From Flammeovirgaceae bacterium (GTDB lineage Bacteria > Bacteroidota > Bacteroidia > Cytophagales > Cyclobacteriaceae), in contig QIEB01000307.1 of assembly GCA_003229495.1 (NCBI GenBank), positions 1 to 7,938 of the forward strand: 7,938 nt of DNA, in the 5' to 3' direction. The number at the start of each line of letters is the position of its first letter. The stretch's first letter is position 1. Both the position numbers and the translations under genes were made by a program. The notes below the pieces were generated by a model that saw only the letters and a program-made list of their open reading frames with translations, ran no database searches and was not told the DNA's origin. Positions 1 through 6,282 of the stretch are shown one piece after another.

Positions 1-118
1 TTGAGTCGGTAATGGTTCCGTTCATGCTTGAGGTGGTAGATCCCTGACCCCATACTGCCGGTGTATTCAGTAGTATCGCAGCACCAAGTAATAGATTGCT
101 AAGTAAAATTCTAATCAT
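1..118 (-). CDS. TonB-dependent receptor, Oar-like (N-terminal fragment, cut by window edge)
   Basis: Only the first 39 codons are present; the gene continues beyond base 1. Translation from the ATG at 118-116 gives a basic start (MIR), a hydrophobic run (about residues 4-22) and a likely signal-peptidase I site after VWG, before Q25. The mature protein then begins QGSTTSSMNGTITDS. The phrase 'SSMNGTITDS' matches the first strand of the carboxypeptidase-regulatory-like (CarboxypepD_reg) domain that opens many Bacteroidetes outer-membrane TonB-dependent receptors of the Oar type, which usually continue with 'GxPLPGATV'. The inferred role is energised uptake of a substrate through the outer membrane. 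The signal peptide and the domain start are seen directly; the receptor assignment rests on this short stretch. Another outer-membrane or secreted protein with the same leading domain is possible. It diverges from the M14 peptidase at 364. Confidence 0.62.
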   Translation of the reverse strand, partial: MIRILLSNLLLGAAILLNTPAVWGQGSTTSSMNGTITDS

Positions 119-297
119 AGTGTATTAGGTTAGTGATTAATGAGTGCAGCTATATGCATGTAGAATTCATTCTTTACAAGTATATGGGATTATCATAATA
201 GTAAGTCCATTTTTGGTCACGTTCTCGAGTAAATTAACTAATTAAATTTTAGCTAACAAAAAGAAGCTCTGTGATTGGACTGATCTGCTGCAAACCA

Positions 298-328
298 TTT
301 GCTATTTGTTATATATTGTTTACTTTTC
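298..328 (+). promoter_or_regulatory. Candidate Bacteroidetes-type promoter for the M14 peptidase
   Basis: TTTG at 298-301 is followed after exactly 19 bp by TACTTTTC at 321-328. The Bacteroidetes primary sigma factor consensus is TTTG (-33) and TAnnTTTG (-7), so the only mismatch is the final base. Transcription would begin near 334, leaving a leader of about 30 nt before the ATG at 364. The rest of the 119-363 region is A+T-rich. I found no convincing matching pair for the leftward receptor gene; TATACTTG on the minus strand has one mismatch but no -33 partner. Confidence 0.45.
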
Positions 329-363
329 ACAGTACCTAACTTTAAATAGTTCCATCATTTCAC

Positions 364-2925
364 ATGGCAAGAATTATTAAATTTATTTGTCTTGGGTTCT
401 TTTTGAGTAGTACTTTGTGGTCCCAGGACTTGCAATATTATCTTCCGCAAGAGATTGAATATGACCCTAAGATTCCTACACCTTCTTCAGTAATAGGGCA
501 TTCTGTAGGAGAGTGGCATCTGAGCCACCACAAATTGGTCGGTTATATGGAGGCCGTGGCAGCCTCTTCTAACAGGGTCACTATGGAAACTTACGCCCAC
601 ACCTACGAGGGACGGCCGCTGATGTTGTTGACCTTTACCAGTCCTGAAAACCACGAAAATCTCGAGTTGATTAGAAAGCAACATTTACAACTATCAGAAC
701 CCTCAGAAAGTGCCAGATTAGAGGTCGCCAATATGCCTGTGGTGGTCTGGATGGGTTACAGCGTACACGGTAATGAAGCCAGTGGCACCAATGCTTCTCT
801 ACTAGCCGCATATTACTTGGCTGCTGCACAGGGGCCAGAAATTGAGGAATTATTGGACAAGGCTATAATACTCATTGATCCCAGCATTAATCCTGATGGC
901 ATGAATCGTTTTGCCAGTTGGGTTAACAGCCATCGCAGTAAAAATCTGGATGAGAATCCCAACAGCCTGGAACACAATGAATCCTGGCCCAAGGGCAGAA
1001 CCAATCACTACTGGTTCGACCTTAACCGTGATTGGTTACCGTTGCAACACCCTGAGTCAAAGGGTCGTATTAAGAAATTTCATTATTGGAAACCGAACGT
1101 TTTGACTGATCATCATGAAATGGGGGCTCATCGAACCTTTTTCTTCCAACCAGGTGTCCCCTCCAGAAATCATCCACTTACCCCTGAGAATACCTATAAA
1201 TTGACCGCCTCCATTGCCGCATACCATGCAGAAGCGTTGGACGAGATCGGGTCACTTTACTATTCACAGGAGAGCTATGACGATTTTTATTATGGTAAAG
1301 GCTCTACCTACCCGGACATAAACGGATCGATTGGGGTACTTTTTGAACAAGCCAGTGCCAGAGGACATCTTCAGGATACCGATAATGGGGCGCTTTCTTT
1401 CCCGTTTGCCATCAAAAATCAGTTCACAACCTCCTTATCTACTCTGCAAGCAGCAAAGGCTCTACGTACCGAACTTTTAGAACACCAAAGGAATTTCTAT
1501 TCCAGCGCTATTAAAGAATCCCAAAATGACCAACTCAGAGCCTATATCTTCCAATCCAGAGATCATGGGAGGGTTTATCATTTTCTGGACATGATAAAGA
1601 GACATCAAATTGATGTCTACCATATTAGTCAGGACCTGAATGTTGGCGGCACAGATTTCAGCACCCGGGATAGTTATATTATCCCTCTTAGACAAAATCA
1701 ATATCGGTTGATCAAAGCCTTATTTGAGCAAAGGACTGACTTCCAGGACAGTTTGTTTTACGATGTTTCCGCGTGGACCTTGCCTCTTGCTTATAACTTG
1801 GATTTCAAAGCATTGGACAGGCGTAATTTTCAGGTGTCATTACTGGGTGAATATATTGAGGACTTGAGCTTTCCGAAGGGACAGGTCATCGGAGGTAAAA
1901 GCCTCTATGCCTATGTTTTTGAATGCAGGGAATACTACTCTTACCGGGCCATAAATCATTTGCTCAATCAGCAGTTGAGAGTAAAAGTTGCCACCGAGAA
2001 CATGATTATGCAATCAGGGGTAATAATGCCGCCCGGCAGTGTTATTATTCCGGTTGCTCATCAGGAATTGGACCCTGAAGAAATCTATCAGCTCATGCAA
2101 TTTATCGCTGAAAATGATGGTTTAGCGGTAAGATCGCTATCTACAGGATTTAGCACCAGAGGAAAATCTTGGGGAAGTCCTAGCATAAAACCCTTAACAC
2201 AGCCTAAAGTAGTAGTGCTTTCCGATGATGGTATCAGTGGAAATGAGGTGGGTGAGGTCTGGCATTTACTTGATCAGAGATTTGATGTAAAGATGACCAT
2301 GGTATCACAACGCAAATTCACAGGTCTGGATCTTACTAAGTTTAATACTTTGATCATGGTAAGTGGTAAATACCGTTTCTTGAGCAATACAGCAAAAGAC
2401 AAAATTAAACAATGGATAGAAAATGGAGGGCAGGTGATTTGCTGGAAAACAGGGGCAAAATGGCTTACCGATGCAAAAATTAGCAGCCTCCAATTTAAAA
2501 AAAATGAAACAGATACCATATCTCAATTACCATATGGCGAAAGGAATAAGTATACTGGGGCCCAAAAAATACGCGGCGCCATATTCAAAGTAAAATTGGA
2601 CCTTACGCATCCCCTGGCTTATGGAATGGAACATTCTACCATGCCAATATTTAGAAACTCTGAATTGTTTATGCAACGCTCCAAAAACCCCTTTACTAAC
2701 CCCATAATGTATACCTCGAATCCTTTAATGTCAGGGTATATCCATGCTAATAAATTGGAAGAATTGACGAATACACCTGCGGCTGGAATATCTCATTTAG
2801 GGAAAGGGCGAATAGTGGCATTTACCGATAATCCTAACTTTAGGGCATTTTGGTATGGGACCAACAAGCTTTTCTTGAATGCGCTGTTCTTTGGTCCCAC
2901 CATTGAAGCCAAAGCATTGAAATAG
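364..2925 (+). CDS. Secreted M14-family zinc carboxypeptidase with C-terminal GATase-like domain
   Basis: This is a large (853 aa) exported metallopeptidase expected to cleave C-terminal residues from peptides in the periplasm or outside the cell. Residues 1-20 form a signal peptide (hydrophobic run, cleavage after LWS before Q21). The M14 catalytic domain spans about residues 45-380. Zinc ligands H135 and E138 lie in the HGNE motif, and the third ligand is H251 in DHHEMG (H250 is the alternative). N221-R222 in FDLNRDW match the substrate-carboxylate-binding Asn-Arg, and E328 in LFEQAS matches the catalytic Glu270 of carboxypeptidase A, so all active-site residues are present. From about residue 613 to 845 follows an alpha/beta domain of the class I glutamine-amidotransferase-like fold (PKVVVLSDD, then FNTLIMVSG, then IENGGQVICW), as in other large Bacteroidetes M14 proteins. 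The start at 364 is chosen because it gives the signal peptide directly. No Shine-Dalgarno site precedes it. The next gene begins 39 bp downstream. Confidence 0.9.
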   Translation: MARIIKFICLGFFLSSTLWSQDLQYYLPQEIEYDPKIPTPSSVIGHSVGEWHLSHHKLVGYMEAVAASSNRVTMETYAHTYEGRPLMLLTFTSPENHENLELIRKQHLQLSEPSESARLEVANMPVVVWMGYSVHGNEASGTNASLLAAYYLAAAQGPEIEELLDKAIILIDPSINPDGMNRFASWVNSHRSKNLDENPNSLEHNESWPKGRTNHYWFDLNRDWLPLQHPESKGRIKKFHYWKPNVLTDHHEMGAHRTFFFQPGVPSRNHPLTPENTYKLTASIAAYHAEALDEIGSLYYSQESYDDFYYGKGSTYPDINGSIGVLFEQASARGHLQDTDNGALSFPFAIKNQFTTSLSTLQAAKALRTELLEHQRNFYSSAIKESQNDQLRAYIFQSRDHGRVYHFLDMIKRHQIDVYHISQDLNVGGTDFSTRDSYIIPLRQNQYRLIKALFEQRTDFQDSLFYDVSAWTLPLAYNLDFKALDRRNFQVSLLGEYIEDLSFPKGQVIGGKSLYAYVFECREYYSYRAINHLLNQQLRVKVATENMIMQSGVIMPPGSVIIPVAHQELDPEEIYQLMQFIAENDGLAVRSLSTGFSTRGKSWGSPSIKPLTQPKVVVLSDDGISGNEVGEVWHLLDQRFDVKMTMVSQRKFTGLDLTKFNTLIMVSGKYRFLSNTAKDKIKQWIENGGQVICWKTGAKWLTDAKISSLQFKKNETDTISQLPYGERNKYTGAQKIRGAIFKVKLDLTHPLAYGMEHSTMPIFRNSELFMQRSKNPFTNPIMYTSNPLMSGYIHANKLEELTNTPAAGISHLGKGRIVAFTDNPNFRAFWYGTNKLFLNALFFGPTIEAKALK

Positions 2926-2964
2926 AATTTTGGAAGGTCTGGGAAATTGTTTTCCTTTGTGCCC

Positions 2965-3474
2965 ATGAGTGTAAGTCAACTACTTTTCCCCCAAGACAAG
3001 AACTATATACTTAAGGAGGCACAAATCGATACTCAAAAAGTATTACTTACTAACCTAGCCTCTGTTGTTAAGGACACTTATCTTACTCGCTTCAATCCGT
3101 TGGGTCTTGTGGACGACACCATAAAAGCCATTAAGAAATGTAAGAAATTTTCTATTGAGCATTTGGACAATTTCTATTGGGAGCTAGCAGGGATTTATAG
3201 GTATAAGGTGGGTACCAATCAATTGGAATTTATCTTCTCCGGGAAAAGTCATTATCACAAGTATCTGGATGACTGGACAGAAGTCTTTGAAATTTGGATG
3301 GAAGATTTTGGCAGCTCACCTTATTTCATCAGGACGGTGCTGGAGATGACCATATTGAAACCCGAAAACCATGTTGGGCTATTAGCCAAAGACAGGTTAA
3401 AAGTATACCTCGCACAGTACTTCAATCTTAAAGTTTACAAGTACCGCGGTATAGTCCCAATTCAGGCGGCTTAA
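2965..3474 (+). CDS. Uncharacterised 169-aa cytoplasmic protein
   Basis: I do not recognise this protein. The ATG at 2965 gives 169 residues; an in-frame TTG at 2947 would add six (MFSFVP), which is less likely. There is no signal peptide or membrane segment, so it is probably cytoplasmic. The N-terminal part (about 1-60) looks helical and ends in a lysine-rich stretch (IKAIKKCKKF). The middle (about 62-115) is rich in aromatic residues: F70-Y71-W72, Y78, Y80, Y97, Y100, W104, W111. The C-terminal part (about 118-165) has further helices and a Tyr/Lys-rich end (KVYKYRG). It has a single cysteine (C59) and no visible catalytic motif. Even codon usage and the absence of a competing frame suggest a real gene. 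It lies 39 bp after the M14 peptidase on the same strand and could be read through from it, but a weak promoter-like pair in the gap (2929-2959) leaves independent expression open. Confidence 0.68.
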   Translation: MSVSQLLFPQDKNYILKEAQIDTQKVLLTNLASVVKDTYLTRFNPLGLVDDTIKAIKKCKKFSIEHLDNFYWELAGIYRYKVGTNQLEFIFSGKSHYHKYLDDWTEVFEIWMEDFGSSPYFIRTVLEMTILKPENHVGLLAKDRLKVYLAQYFNLKVYKYRGIVPIQAA

Positions 3475-3627
3475 TTCAAAGTCGATAATATTTGATCCCC
3501 GAAAAAGGAGAAATTCTATCTATGTTGATCCTCTCCAGACCTTAGTAATTATTTTTAAAATGTAATCCCGAAAAATGGGACTACTCCCTGCTAAATTGAC
3601 GGTCAGAAATCAAAACAGGAAAGGACC
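3475..3627. other. Intergenic region upstream of ssb with small inverted and direct repeats
   Basis: This 153-bp gap carries several small symmetric elements. TCCC (3566-3569) and GGGA (3577-3580) can form a hairpin around a GAAAAAT loop, extended by GT/AC across a 2x2 internal loop. A related ATCCCC-GAAAAA-GG stretch lies at 3495-3508. GGAGA (3507-3511) faces TCTCC (3532-3536), and TTGATCC occurs twice (3492-3498 and 3525-3531). None is followed on the plus strand by a T-tract, so I do not call an intrinsic terminator for the upstream gene. No clean TTTG/TAnnTTTG pair is visible for ssb. Confidence 0.3.
3617..3620 (+). promoter_or_regulatory. Shine-Dalgarno-like site of ssb
   Basis: AGGA lies 7 nt before the ssb ATG at 3628, inside a purine run (CAGGAAAGGACC). 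It is the only gene in the window with a plausible Shine-Dalgarno match at good spacing; its neighbours have A/T-rich leaders, as is usual for Bacteroidetes. It supports the chosen ssb start. Confidence 0.4.
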
Positions 3628-3987
3628 ATGAAAAGTTTAAAGAACCGAATTCAATTGATAGGCAGGGTTGGGAAAGACCCTGAGTTCAGACTGCTGGACA
3701 GCGGAAAAAATGTAGTCAATTTTTCAATAGCTACCAGTGACAGTTACAAGAATGCTTCCGGCGAAAAAACCATAGATACGCAGTGGCACCAGATCGTCGC
3801 CTGGGGTGGCCTGGCTGAAATCGCCGATAAATATTTGAAAAAAGGCAGTGAAGTTGCCATCCAGGGTAAACTGATCCATCGCAATTACGAAGGGCCGGAT
3901 GGTAAGAAACGCTATGTTTCTGAGATCATTGCAGAGGAAATATTGCTTTTGGGGAAACCGGTTCAGCAAGAAGTAAAGACGGCATAG
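3628..3987 (+). CDS. ssb: Single-stranded DNA-binding protein, short form lacking the acidic C-terminal tip
   Basis: This protein binds single-stranded DNA during replication, repair or recombination. The whole 119-residue protein is essentially one OB fold: MKSLKNRIQLIGRVGKDPE opens the fold, SIATSDSY follows, then TQWHQIVAWGGLAEIADKYLKKG (residues 51-73) and VAIQGKLIHRNYEGPDGKKRY (76-96). W53 matches E. coli Trp54. W59 and Y87 fall where E. coli has Phe60 and Trp88, so the DNA-stacking positions are aromatic. The protein stops soon after the last strand with GKPVQQEVKTA. It lacks both the Gly/Gln-rich linker and the acidic DDIPF-type tip through which canonical SSBs recruit partner proteins. 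Short SSBs like this are known in Flavobacteria, usually beside a second, full-length copy; by inference this is the accessory paralogue. Its last 62 bp overlap the end of the convergent lipoprotein gene. Confidence 0.93.
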   Translation: MKSLKNRIQLIGRVGKDPEFRLLDSGKNVVNFSIATSDSYKNASGEKTIDTQWHQIVAWGGLAEIADKYLKKGSEVAIQGKLIHRNYEGPDGKKRYVSEIIAEEILLLGKPVQQEVKTA

Positions 3988-4918
3988 TTTTATTGTGGGA
4001 CTCATTCATTCCTTCAGTCATTCTTTTAAACAATTGAATCTTGGCACTGCCGTACGGTCCCTCATTAGAAATGATCAGATCACCGCCAGTGGTAAAACAT
4101 ATACCTTCAGGTTGCCGGAAGACCCTCGGTGACAAGGGTACGCAATGTTTTATAAACCCTTCGGGATCTAACACTATAAGTAACTTGCCTACCGTGGCAA
4201 TAAGATAAATATCCTTGGTTTCCGGATGGACCGCGATGCCTGAGGGCATAAATGCTTTTTTTCTCTTAGTCAGTTTTATAGGGTTTGTCTGTTGATCATT
4301 CCAGGATTCCAGATCCTTTGAGGTTACTAAGAAGACGGGATCACGATTAAATCCTTGGCTAAGATGATAGGCGTAAATGGCCTTACCCTCTATGGATTTT
4401 CCATTCAGGCCGCCAGAGCCCTTACAGGCGATTAATAGTTGACTATTTTTAGAGTCATATGCCAGGCCCTCGGCATTGTTAATGGCTTTTAGAGGGGTAG
4501 ACCAGGTGATAGTTGTGGCATCCTTCAACGAGACCACATAAATCCTGCCGTTGCTTTTTAAAACATATGCCTGGTTCCCAAATATCTCAATACCCTCATA
4601 ATCTCCACTACCGCCAAATTTGAGTCGGTCTACAATCTTTCGTTCTTTCAGGCTATAAAAAAAAATAGTTCCCATTTCATCCTGTATACAGGCCAATACT
4701 GTATCACCTATCACCGTTAAACCCGAGATTTCTCTCAAGACCTCCGGCAAAATGAATGTCTCAGAAGGTTGCAGGAGATTATATCCGGTAATATCAGCAA
4801 ACTCTTTAGTAAATGGCTGGAAGTGAGCATTGTAGTCCGATTCACTCGACTGACAAGCAACTGCACTAATTATGATGTAAAATGCCCAAAAGTAAACACC
4901 GCCAATTCTTACATTCAT
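3926..4918 (-). CDS. SdiA-regulated-domain lipoprotein (YjiK-like beta-propeller)
   Basis: This 330-residue protein has a lipoprotein signal: a hydrophobic stretch to residue 21, then SAVAC with C22 as the lipidated cysteine. The following QSSESD is acidic, which in some Bacteroidetes marks export to the cell surface; that is only suggestive here. Residues of about 50-299 match the SdiA-regulated family (PF06977), a beta-propeller-like fold. They show its recurring motifs: REISGL (62-67), QDE (79-81), GDYEGI (105-110), NAEGLAYD (148-155), then MPSGIAVHPET and QPEGICF near the end. The biochemical role of the family is not established. The domain appears to end at ISNEGPYGSAKIQLFKR (about residue 299). 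The last 31 residues (from M300) look like a non-family extension, and their distal part is read antisense to the end of ssb. The start at 4918 gives the lipobox at the proper distance. It diverges from the HD gene across a 115-bp gap. Confidence 0.85.
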   Translation of the reverse strand: MNVRIGGVYFWAFYIIISAVACQSSESDYNAHFQPFTKEFADITGYNLLQPSETFILPEVLREISGLTVIGDTVLACIQDEMGTIFFYSLKERKIVDRLKFGGSGDYEGIEIFGNQAYVLKSNGRIYVVSLKDATTITWSTPLKAINNAEGLAYDSKNSQLLIACKGSGGLNGKSIEGKAIYAYHLSQGFNRDPVFLVTSKDLESWNDQQTNPIKLTKRKKAFMPSGIAVHPETKDIYLIATVGKLLIVLDPEGFIKHCVPLSPRVFRQPEGICFTTGGDLIISNEGPYGSAKIQLFKRMTEGMNESHNKTMPSLLLAEPVSPKAIFPLQ

Positions 4919-5033
4919 GATTTACAGGGAGATGTAAACAGTCACATTTATTTAATTTAATTATATTTATATGAGAAAGTCAACGTTGTGTACATGGTTT
5001 TAGCGCCGATTTGCTATTAAGATTATACGAAAT

Positions 5034-5702
5034 ATGAAAGAGAATCACAAATACAACGGTTCCCATTCAAATTCTCCGGTATTAGGTCAAACCAGAAAGT
5101 TTGTAGTCGAGCTAATGACTAATAAATTGCCTGAACAATACGTTTATCACAACCTTCAACATACATTGGATGTAGTATCCGCAGCGGAAGAAATAGCCAT
5201 TCATTCTAATTTGGAGACAGAACAAATTGAAGTGGTTATGGCTGCAGCTTATTTACATGATATAGGCTACACCAAGAACAAAGAACAGCACGAAAACCAC
5301 AGTATCGCACTTTCAAAGAAATTCTTGGACCAACTTGGGGTTGATAAAAAATATATCAAGAATGTTATTGGTTGTATAGAGGCCACCAAATTGCCCCAAA
5401 ACCCTAAGACTCTGCCACAACAAGTACTGTGCGATGCAGACCTGTATCATTTAAGCTGTGGGCACTATTTTGAGAAAGCAGAACTGCTTCGTTCTGAGTT
5501 CAGTAACATAGAAAAAGACTTTATTACGGAATCTGAGTGGCTGGATATGAGCACTGTTTTCATTGACAACCACCAATATTTTACCGATTATGGTAAACGT
5601 ACACTTGGTCCCCGGAAAGCGAAGAATCTGAAAAAGATACAAAAAAGAGTTAAAGTCCTAGCGATGACCTCTCATACGCTGAAGAACTTGAAAGGGAATT
5701 AA
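5034..5702 (+). CDS. HD-superfamily metal-dependent phosphohydrolase
   Basis: This is a 222-residue soluble protein with an HD domain (about residues 20-200) that would bind divalent metal and hydrolyse a phosphoester, probably of a nucleotide; the substrate cannot be told from sequence. Likely metal ligands are H43 (in YHNLQHT), H75-D76 (AAYLHDIGY) and D134 (LCDADLYH); H86 and H89 (QHENHS) are further ligand candidates. The pattern YHNxxHT...HD.GY...HE..S...DAD closely resembles the N-terminal half of Bacteroidetes proteins annotated as HD/DUF5706 or Pycsar-effector-family. Those continue into a membrane-spanning DUF5706 domain. This one ends after a basic helix (GPRKAKNLKKIQKRVK) with no membrane segment, and no DUF5706 remnant follows before the GNAT gene. 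It stands alone between a divergent lipoprotein gene and a convergent acetyltransferase. No clear promoter or Shine-Dalgarno site was found in the 115-bp upstream gap. Confidence 0.85.
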   Translation: MKENHKYNGSHSNSPVLGQTRKFVVELMTNKLPEQYVYHNLQHTLDVVSAAEEIAIHSNLETEQIEVVMAAAYLHDIGYTKNKEQHENHSIALSKKFLDQLGVDKKYIKNVIGCIEATKLPQNPKTLPQQVLCDADLYHLSCGHYFEKAELLRSEFSNIEKDFITESEWLDMSTVFIDNHQYFTDYGKRTLGPRKAKNLKKIQKRVKVLAMTSHTLKNLKGN

Positions 5703-5773
5703 AAAAACCGAATGAATGAGAAAACAAAAAGCCAAAAAGAGATTAGGAGTTTTACCCGACCCATTGGCAGAGA

Positions 5774-6247
5774 TCATTTAAACTGCTCCAGCGATTTTTG
5801 ATCCAATTTGCAGTTAATCCATTCGCTGTCAAACTTGGTCCCCAGGCTTTTGTAAAATTCAATTGCTGAAGTGTTCCAGTCCAGAACTTGCCAGTACATC
5901 CCCGTACAGGCCTCTTTTTTGGCAAATTTAGCCGTTTCCCGTAGCAACTTTTTCCCAACATTCCTGCCACGGTAAGGTTTGGTAACCACCAGATCTTCAA
6001 GGTAGAGTCCTTTGCCCTTCCAGGTTGAGTATCGGTAATAAAATAATGACAAACCAATGACCTGATTTTTATGTAGGGCCACCAGGAATTCGAAAACCGG
6101 TGCAGATCCAAACCCATCTGCTAACAGTTGATCTTCGGTAACTTCCACACTGTCCAAAGCACGTTCGTACTCAGCTAGTTCCTTAATCAGATTTAGGGCA
6201 TCGGGAATGTCCGATTTGGTTCCTTTTCTTATTACAAAATCAGTCAT
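5774..6247 (-). CDS. GNAT-family N-acetyltransferase, SSAT (diamine acetyltransferase)-like
   Basis: This 157-residue protein would transfer acetyl from acetyl-CoA to a small amine. Its layout follows spermidine/spermine N1-acetyltransferase-like proteins: IRKGTKSDIPDALNLIKELAEYE (6-28), then LFYYRYSTWKGKGLYLEDLVV (68-88, the family's YSTWKG and LEDxxV strand), the acetyl-CoA loop YRGRNVGKKLL (92-102), and VLDWNTSAIEFYKSLG (121-136), where Y132 corresponds to the general-acid tyrosine of SSAT. In the loop R-x-x-G-x-G, the first glycine is Asn (N96), a substitution seen in other GNATs and probably tolerated. Start: the reading frame extends upstream to a TTG overlapping the serS stop, but MTDFVIRK at 6247 places the domain correctly at the N-terminus. 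It lies 35 bp downstream of serS with no promoter visible between them, so co-transcription is likely. The true substrate (polyamine, thialysine or other) is unknown. Confidence 0.88.
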   Translation of the reverse strand: MTDFVIRKGTKSDIPDALNLIKELAEYERALDSVEVTEDQLLADGFGSAPVFEFLVALHKNQVIGLSLFYYRYSTWKGKGLYLEDLVVTKPYRGRNVGKKLLRETAKFAKKEACTGMYWQVLDWNTSAIEFYKSLGTKFDSEWINCKLDQKSLEQFK

Positions 6248-6282
6248 TATGTTGTTGGAGTGGTCCAAGAATACAGAATCTC

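Noticed and set aside
3724..4005. 93-residue open frame on the minus strand across the end of ssb
   Set aside because: It is antisense to ssb in a different frame from the lipoprotein and has no recognisable features.
4919..5033. Divergent promoters for the lipoprotein and HD genes
   Set aside because: The region is A+T-rich, but no TTTG/TAnnTTTG pair with fewer than two mismatches at proper spacing was found on either strand.
5703..5773. Bidirectional terminator between the convergent HD and GNAT genes
   Set aside because: The minus strand is T-rich after the GNAT stop, but I found no stem of useful strength; the GGAGTTT/AAACTGCTCC pairing needs a bulge, has a long loop and extends into the GNAT gene.
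5703..5773. Remnant of a DUF5706 membrane domain after the HD gene, lost by frameshift
   Set aside because: The 71 bp before the GNAT stop contain no hydrophobic coding stretch in any frame, so there is no trace of a broken second half.
5752..6117. 121-residue open frame on the minus strand within the GNAT gene
   Set aside because: It is an alternative frame of a clearly conserved acetyltransferase; its translation is Trp/Lys/Arg-rich with no domain-like pattern.
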